Source: Neptuniibacter sp. | GTDB lineage: Bacteria; Pseudomonadota; Gammaproteobacteria; Pseudomonadales; Balneatricaceae | Assembly: GCF_024231755.1 (NCBI RefSeq) | Contig: NZ_JAAEQH010000292.1 | Span: forward strand, 1-41,930 | Direction: 5' to 3' | DNA length: 41,930 nucleotides | Shown: in pieces, positions 25,601 to 33,186 of the stretch | Layout of the letters: the number at the start of each line of letters is the position of its first letter | Position numbering within the stretch: position 1 is the stretch's first letter | Notes under the pieces: generated by a model | The model's database searches: none | What the model was told of the DNA's origin: nothing | The model's input: the letters and a program-made list of their open reading frames with translations, nothing else | Translations under genes and position numbers: made by a program

Positions 25601-27769
25601 TTACCCATTTTCTGCAACTAGATTCACCGCTTTTTCAAGGCCGATCCCTTTACTCAATAACGTGGCTAGAGTGATCAGGCTCGGAATATATTGAGTCGTG
25701 TGAGTTAAACTTAAAGTTAATTCGGTTTGAGTCTGTTCAAACTGTACTCGTAGCTTTACCGAGTTATGTTGCGGGGAGCTGAGAACCTTGATGTAGTTCA
25801 GTTCTTTCTGTTTTATCAATTTATCGCCAAACTCAGTTTCATCAATAATCGCGAAAACTTTATCTGGTTCATTTTTTAAGCACAGTTCTAAAGCTGAATT
25901 ATTGTTCACTAGAATGATTGTTGCTGAGCGGGCTGCATCTATCAAACACTGGTCAATGGTGCTGGTTGAAACTCCGTTTTTCCAAACAGGTGTAGTGATT
26001 AAGGTGTTGTTGCAATCGCTAATTATTGCGATATCACAAGCTCCAGAACCTACACCGTAGTCAGCGAGTTGTTCCGGTGACTGCTCAACTACGGCGCTCC
26101 CTACAGTATTATTTCTTAATAATTGTAAGTTAGGGTTTTGGTGGTCGATCTGCTTTGAATTGGCCCACATCTGCCCATTAATAAACATGCCTTGGGAGTT
26201 GATATGGCCGCAACAATTACCTTCTTTATTCAGAATGCTCACTAATAACTTTGCTGCTTGTTGTGATATATCACTCGTTTTCAAAGTGATAATGGGCACA
26301 TCACCGAATCTTACATTAGGTGCTATTTTTTCGACGATACGTTTACTTATATCGATGAATTCATTCTTCTCGGTATCGAAATAACTATGAATTTCAGGAG
26401 CATGGTTCACTTCGATAACCACAAGTTCCTCCTCATGAAACGGCTTTGAGATATCGTTGGTGATGACATCAATGCCTAAAATCTCCACCTTAAGGGTTGT
26501 CGAAATTCTTTCTACAAGCCTCTTATTCTCTGTGTGGATGTCGCTCGTTACGTTTTTAAAAGAGCCTCCCGTAGACCAATTGGAGTTAGCTGATAATTTG
26601 ACGAGTTGGCCTTTTTCGGGGATTGAGTTAACAGTGAGGTCCTGTTTAGTAAGCATCTTCTGTTCAGAAGGGCCCAACTTCAGGGGGATTAACATTCCAG
26701 AAATATCAGATTTTGATTTCCTGGCGGGTTTGTCATTTTCAATATCAACCAGTTTTGTAATGGGATGTACCCCATCTCCAATCACTGCAGCGGGAATCAT
26801 TTCATAGCAATCAAAAAAATCGCCGTTAACAACTTCAATTCTATAGACGTTTCCCGGGACAAATTTTTCAATAATATTTTGTCCGTTATGCTTCGTTTCC
26901 AATGCCGATAGTGCGTCAGATAGCTCTTCCTCACTTTGCAGGTCGGAATATACAAGTGTGCCACCGGCACCTAGGTCCGCTTTAATTACAACAGGAAAGC
27001 CTAAGTGATTCGCTAGTTTTAGCGCGTGGGTTTTATTTGCAATTAAGCTTTGTTCAGGTGTGTTAAAGCCAAGTTGCGATAAATATTGTTGGGTTTTAGC
27101 TTTACTTGAAGCAACAGAAACACCTAAGCCAGAAGAATCAAATAGAAAGGTGCTAAATAGGTATTTGTTCTGTTTGCCAAAACCGATTTGGTAAGCATTA
27201 CGGGTTTGGGCTGTAAAATCCAGAGCTATCCAAGGTTTGCTTCCTTGTCGCAAACTCCGTTGGATGTCATTTGTAACACGTGTCTTGCAATACTGAGAGG
27301 GTTGGGAAATGAAGTTGTTGAGAGCTTCAGCATATTCCGAGGGAGTAATTGAATTCTTATGCTTCTGCTGAGTATATAAATCTACAACGTAGTTAATCGC
27401 ATTTACTATGATGCTTTTGCTTAAAATGCGGTTAATTTCGGGGAAAGCAATGAAAACTAGTTCTCTTTTTTCATCCCAGGTAATTACGGGATGTTCGGTG
27501 TAGAGATCTAATTTTTTGAAAACTGCCACAGCAATCTGACAACATAGTTCTATCGATGAAGGGAGTACCGCTTTCTCGTCAACCCCAGAAAAATCACTCA
27601 AAGTAATACCAATCTTCTTGAGTTGGAGCTTGGCTGCCTCTTCAATTAAGTGGTCAAGATGGCTGAACGATCTGATTGCTGGTGTGGATAGGTCAAATAT
27701 TGCCAAAATAGAAGGGGTCGGGCAGAAGATTGATGCCCCCATGAGTGTTCGAACTGATGAAAAACTCAT
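25601..27769 (-). CDS. Cyanophycin-synthetase-like ATP-grasp ligase with a degenerate Mur-ligase half
   Basis: A 722-residue protein with three parts as in CphA. The N-terminal domain (about 1-210) ends YQIGFGKQNKYLFSTF. The ATP-grasp domain (about 215-485) has FPVVIKADLGAGGTLVYS, IIEKFVPGNVYRIEVVNG, VIGDGVHPITKL, GIDVI and the metal-binding VIEVNHAPEIHSYF. The C-terminal half (about 488-722) aligns with the Mur-ligase part (QGMFINGQMW, LLRNNTVGSAVVEQSPEQLADYGVG). Where CphA has the GTNGKTTT P-loop, this protein reads TLKTSDISQQ, so that half should not bind ATP normally. The ATP-grasp half may still add an amino acid to a carboxylate or peptide. An AGGAAAAGG ribosome site supports the start. 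It converges with the TupA-like gene. Confidence 0.8.
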   Translation of the reverse strand: MSFSSVRTLMGASIFCPTPSILAIFDLSTPAIRSFSHLDHLIEEAAKLQLKKIGITLSDFSGVDEKAVLPSSIELCCQIAVAVFKKLDLYTEHPVITWDEKRELVFIAFPEINRILSKSIIVNAINYVVDLYTQQKHKNSITPSEYAEALNNFISQPSQYCKTRVTNDIQRSLRQGSKPWIALDFTAQTRNAYQIGFGKQNKYLFSTFLFDSSGLGVSVASSKAKTQQYLSQLGFNTPEQSLIANKTHALKLANHLGFPVVIKADLGAGGTLVYSDLQSEEELSDALSALETKHNGQNIIEKFVPGNVYRIEVVNGDFFDCYEMIPAAVIGDGVHPITKLVDIENDKPARKSKSDISGMLIPLKLGPSEQKMLTKQDLTVNSIPEKGQLVKLSANSNWSTGGSFKNVTSDIHTENKRLVERISTTLKVEILGIDVITNDISKPFHEEELVVIEVNHAPEIHSYFDTEKNEFIDISKRIVEKIAPNVRFGDVPIITLKTSDISQQAAKLLVSILNKEGNCCGHINSQGMFINGQMWANSKQIDHQNPNLQLLRNNTVGSAVVEQSPEQLADYGVGSGACDIAIISDCNNTLITTPVWKNGVSTSTIDQCLIDAARSATIILVNNNSALELCLKNEPDKVFAIIDETEFGDKLIKQKELNYIKVLSSPQHNSVKLRVQFEQTQTELTLSLTHTTQYIPSLITLATLLSKGIGLEKAVNLVAENG

Positions 27770-27890
27770 TAACCTTTTCCTATATGAGATTCGCTTGTCT
27801 TGTATTAACAGTACTTGGGGTATTCTGCGGCGGTATAGTGTGTCATTGGCTATCCAATTTCACACATCTTTCCCTGTTACAGTTATTCAA

Positions 27891-28295
27891 TTATGCCTCG
27901 ATGAGGTTTGGTATTTGCGAGTTCATTGCGCCTCTGCATAGGTCTGAGCCGCAGTGGCACTGATTGAAGCCAACAACTTGGGATTCGATAGTTTCATAAT
28001 CGAAAGTTATCTCTTCCCCGGCACTGATTTCTTTAAGCGCTATAAAATCGTAAGCATTATATTGGTTTGCTACTAGATAGCAGTTGGGCTGGCAGGAATG
28101 ATTTACAAGGACGCCGGGCTGATCAATGAGGATATGCTTACCCTTCAGCTCTAACGAGAATTTATCTCTGTGGGGCAGTATCTTTAGTTGACGGCTGCGA
28201 ATAACGGTTTCATTTTTTGAAATATCTTTGGCAGCATAAACAGCGCGCCCAACCCCGGAAACTCCATGGGATTCAACTTTTATGAGTTCTTTCAT
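27891..28295 (-). CDS. Bacterial SET-domain protein (putative lysine methyltransferase)
   Basis: A compact 134-residue SET domain with GVGRAVYAAKDISKNETV at the start, the cofactor/pseudoknot motif NHSCQPNC (residues 65-72), GEEITFDYE (93-101) and a post-SET cysteine cluster CHCGSDLCRG (from residue 113) that would bind zinc with Cys72. SET proteins transfer a methyl group from S-adenosylmethionine to lysine. In bacteria the targets are seldom known. Being in the same direction as the ATP-grasp ligase and hydrolase genes, it may modify a peptide or protein of this locus. Confidence 0.88.
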   Translation of the reverse strand: MKELIKVESHGVSGVGRAVYAAKDISKNETVIRSRQLKILPHRDKFSLELKGKHILIDQPGVLVNHSCQPNCYLVANQYNAYDFIALKEISAGEEITFDYETIESQVVGFNQCHCGSDLCRGAMNSQIPNLIEA

Positions 28296-28379
28296 GTTGT
28301 TTAATTTGTCTTCCTCTTTGACTAGAGATGTAGATAGTACAAAGAGTTGTGTAGAAATGCAGCTCTAGTGTGTCAGGGC

Positions 28380-29387
28380 TTATTTCATGGACATTGGGGC
28401 GTACCAGGTGTCGGTATTACTGAGCTCATCCTGATAAGAGAATGATTGCACCGGAGGTTTCTCCATGTATCTCATAGCGTCACCTTCCACAATACCTTTT
28501 GCAAACCTATAGATTGCTAGATAGGCAAGATGGCGGGCTCTTTTTTGAAAACCGTGACTCGATACATTAGAGAAAAGGTCATGAGTATCACCTTCCACTG
28601 TAAGAAATCTCGTATTTGTATGGTTTCTTCGCGCAAACTGATCATATAAATTTTGGTCTTCAGGGAGAACAACCTGATCATCGCGCGAACACATTATGAT
28701 CGTAGGTAAATGACTTCTTTCTGGCAAAGAAAAAGATTTATATAGATCTGAGGCCCACTCTGTTGCTTCATAGTCCAGTTGTGGATAAGCGCTGTACATT
28801 GCTTTGGTGTTTTTCTCGACAAGATCTTTCACACCTGGGTATGACGAACTCATAGATACCACACCAGATATGAGCGGCTTCTGGTTTAGTTTTTTTGCTT
28901 TTTCATTTATTGCATCAGCAAGAAAAATACCTAGCGCCCCTAAGTAACTGCGCCCTAATAAAATAATTGGTTTTTTTACTTCCAAATTAATTTTATGGAA
29001 ATAGGTCCAGTAGAGGTCGACGATAGATTCTATATCCGGCAAATCATGAAAACTAATTGGGTCTAGGTTTTGTTTTTGGGCTATGTCGAGCATTGCCTTG
29101 TTGTGATAACCGGGAAAAGAAGGTGCTTCAGCAGATATTCTAAAGCTTGGAAAAGATCTGCCTATGATACCTGCTGTTGAGGATGCTTTTTTTAACTCCC
29201 CACGGTAGTTGAAGATCCTTAAGGCAGGACGCATTGAATCAGCATTACTGATTGATGGTACGCCTAAACCATGGAAGCATACTAGATGAACATCAGAGCT
29301 TCTTTGAGATGTGATGTCGGGTTTGATGCTAAACAGTCTGGTTTCTTCATCAAAAGCATAAGTGCTTTCTGAGTAAAAGGAATCCAT
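28380..29387 (-). CDS. Alpha/beta hydrolase
   Basis: A 335-residue cytoplasmic hydrolase-fold protein. The oxyanion region is VCFHGLG (about residue 37), the nucleophile elbow LLGRSYLGALG has Ser147, the acid is probably Asp236 or Asp237 in CSRDDQVVLP, and the histidine is His269 in EGDTHDLF. There is no signal peptide. Peptidase, esterase and thioesterase roles are all possible. The start overlaps the end of the upstream small membrane-protein gene by 38 bases and has no ribosome site of its own, suggesting coupling. It lies between the SET and the SPOR-barrel genes, all in the same direction. Confidence 0.82.
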   Translation of the reverse strand: MDSFYSESTYAFDEETRLFSIKPDITSQRSSDVHLVCFHGLGVPSISNADSMRPALRIFNYRGELKKASSTAGIIGRSFPSFRISAEAPSFPGYHNKAMLDIAQKQNLDPISFHDLPDIESIVDLYWTYFHKINLEVKKPIILLGRSYLGALGIFLADAINEKAKKLNQKPLISGVVSMSSSYPGVKDLVEKNTKAMYSAYPQLDYEATEWASDLYKSFSLPERSHLPTIIMCSRDDQVVLPEDQNLYDQFARRNHTNTRFLTVEGDTHDLFSNVSSHGFQKRARHLAYLAIYRFAKGIVEGDAMRYMEKPPVQSFSYQDELSNTDTWYAPMSMK

Positions 29388-29613
29388 AGGTTAAAGTCGT
29401 AATTAATAGAAGGTTGATAGTACTAGAAACCAGACCTATGAAATAGGTGAAGGAAAGGGGCAATCCATTTTTGGGGTCTACACGCTGCTTAGGTATGTCC
29501 ATCAACAGCAAATACCCCTGGCTTAGAAGGTTCTTCAGTAGGGGGTTAACCCAACTTTTAGAGCTTAGATAGCTTATGGCCAGAATAAGGAAGGGGCCAA
29601 TTATCTCGACCAA
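29350..29613 (-). CDS. Small two-helix membrane protein
   Basis: An 87-residue frame with hydrophobic segments at the start (VEIIGPFLILAISYL) and end (FTYFIGLVSSTINLLLITTLTYGFLLL), and a central loop with SQGYLLLMDIPKQRV. The only workable start is a TTG at 29611-29613, five codons after the stop of the SPOR-barrel gene and in the same frame as it, without a ribosome site. Expression would depend on reinitiation or rare read-through. No family recognised. Confidence 0.5.
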   Translation of the reverse strand: MVEIIGPFLILAISYLSSKSWVNPLLKNLLSQGYLLLMDIPKQRVDPKNGLPLSFTYFIGLVSSTINLLLITTLTYGFLLLRKHLCF

Positions 29614-29625
29614 TGTGGGAGCTGC

Positions 29626-31047
29626 TTAAAATTGCTCTTTAAACGGTACTCCGAAGCGGTATAAAAACTCTATTTCGGCTTGAGAGACAACTTCATCAGA
29701 TTCCAAGCTGTCATGCTCTAACCTGAAAAAGACAGCCGGGGAGGGGTTATACTGTGCGCTGAAAGCGTATCCAACATCATCTTGTGTGCTGAGCCCAAAC
29801 AGCTTGTAAGTTTTTATACCTAATTCCAAATCAGGGATCTCAGGAAGCCGCCCCTTAATGCCTAAATCTACGCCATTCACTTTGGTGTTATGCTCTTCCT
29901 TCCAGGAAGAAGGTTGCCAATCGCTCAGGCCTTTATAGCTGTATGCATACAGGTCAACATCCTTACTTTGAGCTAAAAGCCCCACGCCAAATTGTCTTTT
30001 ATTGGCATAGCGACGGTGATCATAGATGATGTTTCCACCCAAAGACCAACTATCGTTCCAGTAAAGCTGAGCATCCGTGAGATTAAGGTGGTAAGTGGTA
30101 GATAGGGTAGAACGCCGTTTCAAAGCCCCGCCCTTTAAACCATCCCAATCCAGCTTGTATTCTTTATGAGGACCATATTCCGTTACCTTGCGGATGCCTT
30201 GCTTGAAACCTCGTTCAGACAACTCAATATGTTGATTGTTAAAGTGTACTTGGTCCAGAGTTTGGGGGAGCTGTTCGTTTATAGCCAACGGATGGGTTAC
30301 AGAGTGATTCACAACTAATGGAGGCACTGCTGTGTAACTTGCTAAGAACTGATTATCAAAGTCGTCATTAGCGTTACTGCCATACACAAATGAATGACGA
30401 GAAGTGGTGTTAACCGTCGGAGCTGTTGTAATTTCCTTCTTCCTTAAAAAAGCGTCTGCAATCCCAATATGTGAATGTTTAAACAGCATTGCTTGTTGTC
30501 GAGATTCGAATGGACCTACAAAAACTTGATGTAATTCCGACTTGAGTTTGACCACCTTGACTTGCTTTAAAAAGAATTGGCGTTTTAGCTTCGATAGGTT
30601 TGGTTCATTACGTAAAGTGTAAACCTGCAGCCAGAATGAGGTTGGTTTCTTCGAGGCTGTGTGCTGTCCCTTGGTGAATCTTATAAATGCGCCAGTTATC
30701 CCACGCTGCTGAGCTTTAGACTGAGCTACCTGTCCCTGTATATAGGTTGTATAGGGGCCAAGCAAAATCCGATAGAAGCCTTTATCACCTTTGTGAACAA
30801 TGATTTTGTCTTGCTCAAATGAAGATAAAACCCCGGTAGGTTTCTTGTTCGGAGCTTGGCTGATTGCGTAAAGCTGTACCCAATAAGAACCCACCTCCCT
30901 TTGAGCTTTGTTTACTGGTTGCCCTGGTAATTGGTAGGTGGGGTTAGCTGAAACAGTGGTTGAAATCAGAAGCACCACAAAGGAAAGAAATACACTAAAA
31001 CTAACCGGCTGTTTTAAGTGGTCTTTGATTGCTGATCTGGTTGGCAT
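29626..31047 (-). CDS. SPOR-domain protein fused to an inverse-autotransporter (invasin-type) beta-barrel
   Basis: A signal peptide (residues about 14-35, VFLSFVVLLISTTVSA-NP) is followed by two SPOR-like repeats (about 52-125, YWVQLYAISQAP ... YRILLGPY; about 136-205, FWLQVYTLRNEP ... HQVFVGPF). SPOR domains bind denuded glycan strands of peptidoglycan. Residues about 250-473 match the invasin/intimin barrel: GGNIIYDHRRYANKRQFGVG, YSYKGLSDWQ, VNGVDLGIKGRLPEIPDLELGIK and a C-terminal Phe (KEQF) typical for BAM insertion. No passenger follows the barrel. Ordinary inverse autotransporters use a LysM domain for the wall link; here a pair of SPOR domains takes that place. It is the apparent outer-membrane component of this locus. 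Confidence 0.82.
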   Translation of the reverse strand: MPTRSAIKDHLKQPVSFSVFLSFVVLLISTTVSANPTYQLPGQPVNKAQREVGSYWVQLYAISQAPNKKPTGVLSSFEQDKIIVHKGDKGFYRILLGPYTTYIQGQVAQSKAQQRGITGAFIRFTKGQHTASKKPTSFWLQVYTLRNEPNLSKLKRQFFLKQVKVVKLKSELHQVFVGPFESRQQAMLFKHSHIGIADAFLRKKEITTAPTVNTTSRHSFVYGSNANDDFDNQFLASYTAVPPLVVNHSVTHPLAINEQLPQTLDQVHFNNQHIELSERGFKQGIRKVTEYGPHKEYKLDWDGLKGGALKRRSTLSTTYHLNLTDAQLYWNDSWSLGGNIIYDHRRYANKRQFGVGLLAQSKDVDLYAYSYKGLSDWQPSSWKEEHNTKVNGVDLGIKGRLPEIPDLELGIKTYKLFGLSTQDDVGYAFSAQYNPSPAVFFRLEHDSLESDEVVSQAEIEFLYRFGVPFKEQF

Positions 31048-31110
31048 TAATTACTTCAATTACTTCCTAATCCAGCTATGCCTCGAAACAAGCTGAATCG
31101 TTACTGTCTA

Positions 31111-31149
31111 GTAGGTTCGAACGGTAGGTTAGAGTGGTAGGTTAGAGCG
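31111..31149. repeat. Three tandem 13-bp units
   Basis: GTAGGTTCGAACG (31111-31123), GTAGGTTAGAGTG (31124-31136) and GTAGGTTAGAGCG (31137-31149). The last unit covers the stop of the small lipoprotein gene. Confidence 0.75.
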
Positions 31150-31330
31150 GTATCTCATCTATACCATCAGCAATGGCGTCAATCCCTTCATCTATTGGGC
31201 TTCCCACAACAGGCACGGCTGAGATAACAGCACCACCTACTCGCATAGGTACAGTAACAACCTTTGTCAGGAAGCAACCGGATAAAAGGGATGTCAGGGT
31301 AAGTAACAAGATAAGTCGTTTTAAAGCCAT
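31142..31330 (-). CDS. Small lipoprotein (DUF6726-like)
   Basis: A 62-residue lipoprotein with signal MALKRLILLLTLTSLLSGC (lipobox LLSGC). The mature part is VTVPMRVGGAVISAVPVVG and an acidic DAIADGID end, the pattern of small lipoproteins with repeated VPV/VGG segments often filed under DUF6726. Function unknown. It lies directly upstream of the SPOR-barrel gene on the same strand, so it may be an envelope partner. Confidence 0.7.
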   Translation of the reverse strand: MALKRLILLLTLTSLLSGCFLTKVVTVPMRVGGAVISAVPVVGSPIDEGIDAIADGIDEIPL

Positions 31331-31407
31331 GTGGCTACATACTCATGATTAAGTGACGGTACAAATGATTATGAAAGTTCCACATTACCGATGAATGTAT
31401 CTGGCCA

Positions 31408-31675
31408 ATTGCACTACCGCTTTGCTGCGGATAACGGTGCCGACACCAATAGCTGAACTCAGAACCCTCAGTTTTTAGCGCCCGGAATTATATCCGAACT
31501 CACCTTGCTCGGCAGCAAGTTCGGTAAATTTCTTTACCAGAGCACCTAGGTGTAATGAGTGCTGAACATCGAGCTTAGGAAGTGCTGCCACTATATGACT
31601 TTTACCTGCATGTAAGATCGATGTTTGTCGCGTTAATCTTGAATGGCGGATGAGACTCGAACCTGCGACCAATAG
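31408..31675 (-). pseudogene. Decayed tRNA fragments
   Basis: Bases 31408-31470 (GCACTACCGCTTTGC ... GGTGCCGACACCAAT ... CTGAACTCAGAACC) align with the tRNA-Asp/tRNA-Thr junction at 41852-41915, with several mismatches and a short gap. A second tRNA-3'-end-like stretch (TGGCGGATGAGACTCGAACC, about 31643-31662, minus strand, followed by an ATTCAAAGTCTAG anticodon-arm look-alike) does not fold, because its T-stem is unpaired. Neither piece is a working tRNA. The stretch 31331-31737 otherwise shows only an unconvincing 68-codon frame on the minus strand. Confidence 0.6.
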
Positions 31676-31737
31676 ATTCAAAGTCTAGCGGCCTTTGCTC
31701 TGTTGTATGTTGTGAGAGGAAAAACGGGGTAGGAAAG

Positions 31738-32733
31738 TCAGTATTTTATGTGGATATGAGGTTCCATAAACTCAAAACAATTTTTCATTACAACGGTTCC
31801 TATTTCGGATAATTCTCCTTCTTTTTCAATCATTTGGTAACCGCTAACAAAGTCGTTAATGTTTCTTTCTAACGCTTCTTTCGCATAGTTTCTATTTTCT
31901 GCATCCAGGTATTCGCATTCAGCTATCATTTGCATAGACCAAAACATTCTAGCGGTCACAAAAGTCGCGTGAAAAATTCCTTCCATTGGTCTTGGGTCAG
32001 TTCTAAGGGCTGAGCTATACCGTGAGTGTTCATCATTGAGGGTTAACCTGCCTTTGGATGCATACCCAAACAGCAGCATATGTGCAGATTCATGGGCAAG
32101 CACCTCTATTAATTCGCTAACTGTTTTCGCATAGTTCGCATGTAAAAAAAGCCCCCCCCACATCATATATGAGGAACCGCCTGCGAACTCAAACTTAGAT
32201 CCGGAAATAGGTTCAACTAGTATTATTTGAGAAATTAGATTGCGAATTTCAGAGGATAGATCCGGTATGGTTTTATCCATAACGTCAAAGGCGATCTTTA
32301 GATTTTTTTCAAACTCTGTAATGACTTGCTCAGAAGGAGATTGAATTAAAAATTCAGTTTCCTCTTCTAAGTTCATAATTCCTGCTAAACGAAAGCCTTG
32401 TTTATTAAAGGTATCGTTATCAAGGGTTACAACTTCTGGGGTTTGCGCATTTATAGGTTTTTGCTGACTCAATAACTCAATGATATCAGTGTAGTTTTCA
32501 TCGGAATTACCTGACAAAGCAAACACCAGGTGTGTATATAGAGCAAAGGTTAAGGCTGAATATTTCTGGCCTTGTGCTAGTTGATCGATCAAACAATCCA
32601 AAGAGCTTATACCCTCTGGAACCTCAGTATTTAGCTTTGCTTGTATATACTTGAGACTATCAGCCAGACCCGCTCTCATTGTGAGGTCGAGAGTATTAGC
32701 GCGAGTAGGAGAGGGTAAAAAATTATAGTTCAT
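31738..32733 (-). CDS. HExxH-type peptide-modifying enzyme (aKG-HExxH peptide beta-hydroxylase family)
   Basis: A 331-residue cytoplasmic protein. The metal motif is His214-Glu-Ser-Ala-His218 in VLAHESAHMLLFG. It is followed by the family-specific stretch ALRTDPRPMEGIFHATFVTARM (about 242-263), where His255 is a plausible further ligand. The HExxH plus R-DPRP-EG-xHA pattern is that of the HEXXH-motif putative peptide-modification proteins, now viewed as alpha-ketoglutarate-dependent peptide beta-hydroxylases acting on ribosomally made precursors, rather than of proteases. Upstream on the same strand lie a terminator, a 46-codon peptide gene and an ATP-grasp ligase gene, the context expected for peptide maturation. 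The hydroxylase activity is inferred from the family. Confidence 0.8.
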   Translation of the reverse strand: MNYNFLPSPTRANTLDLTMRAGLADSLKYIQAKLNTEVPEGISSLDCLIDQLAQGQKYSALTFALYTHLVFALSGNSDENYTDIIELLSQQKPINAQTPEVVTLDNDTFNKQGFRLAGIMNLEEETEFLIQSPSEQVITEFEKNLKIAFDVMDKTIPDLSSEIRNLISQIILVEPISGSKFEFAGGSSYMMWGGLFLHANYAKTVSELIEVLAHESAHMLLFGYASKGRLTLNDEHSRYSSALRTDPRPMEGIFHATFVTARMFWSMQMIAECEYLDAENRNYAKEALERNINDFVSGYQMIEKEGELSEIGTVVMKNCFEFMEPHIHIKY

Positions 32734-32934
32734 CAGAGTTCAATCATGACCTGCTTTCTTGATATGTAATGCAACCTTAAAAAAACTGGTATGGGTATTC
32801 TTGGAGTGCTTAATCAACCTGCGCCAACCTCATCTACATCACTCTGAAATTACGACTGACTTTTCGCTATGTGCATCATCATTACCGAAGCTGATGATCT
32901 ACGCTGCATGTATTGCGATTGGATGTTTTCAGAC

Positions 32935-32962
32935 AATAAAAAAGCAACCAAAAGATTGCTTT
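32935..32962 (-). terminator. Terminator between peptide gene and HExxH gene
   Basis: On the minus strand, stem AAAGCAA/TTGCTTT with an eight-base loop is followed by TTTTTTATT. It lies 30 bases after the peptide stop. A leaky terminator here would give more precursor than enzyme transcript, a common RiPP operon device. Confidence 0.75.
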
Positions 32963-32991
32963 AACAAATACTACCTAGACTAGTAAACGGG

Positions 32992-33132
32992 TTACTTTGT
33001 TGCTGGTTTAGAGACCTTTTTAGGCACTCCAATCTTTGCAGAAGCAGCTGAAGAAACTCTGATCGCTTCTTTTTCCTTAGTCAAATTGAAACCATACAGC
33101 TTAGATGGGTCTAGCTTAATGTCCTTGCTCAT
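32992..33132 (-). CDS. Candidate RiPP precursor peptide (46 residues)
   Basis: ATG 33130-33132 with GTGAGG five bases upstream; TAA at 32992-32994. The peptide starts MSKDIKLDPSKLYGFN, continues LTKEKEAIRV, and ends with a Ser/Ala/Lys/Pro-rich tail (SSAASAKIGVPKK, then VSKPATK). It has no cysteine, histidine or hydrophobic signal. The KLDPSKLYGF part looks like a leader recognised by an enzyme, with the small-residue tail as core. It lies 54 bases after the ATP-grasp gene, before a terminator and then the HExxH enzyme gene, all on one strand. It is too short for many gene callers. The precursor role is inferred from size, position and composition. Confidence 0.72.
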   Translation of the reverse strand: MSKDIKLDPSKLYGFNLTKEKEAIRVSSAASAKIGVPKKVSKPATK

Positions 33133-33186
33133 ATATACCTCACCGTGGGGTAGCCATTGCCATTACTTCAGATGAAATACCCGAAG

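Noticed and set aside
27745..27963. A plus-strand frame with a hydrophobic start opposite the SET gene
   Set aside because: It overlaps the SET gene's C-terminus antisense and shows no conserved features.
31475..31681. A 68-codon frame on the minus strand
   Set aside because: Its first third lies over the tRNA-like remnant, it has no ribosome site and no recognisable domain. It is probably a chance frame or a fragment.
31643..31690. A possible tRNA with an anticodon-like TTG loop
   Set aside because: The T-stem does not pair and no acceptor stem can be drawn, so it is at most a fragment.
31738..32733. HExxH gene as an ordinary zinc metalloprotease
   Set aside because: There is no signal peptide and no peptidase-type third-ligand context; the DPRP-EG-xHA stretch after the motif points to the peptide-modification family.
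32759..32983. A 74-codon plus-strand frame next to the HExxH gene, considered as a second precursor
   Set aside because: It runs over the terminator of the minus-strand peptide gene, lacks a ribosome site and has random-looking composition.
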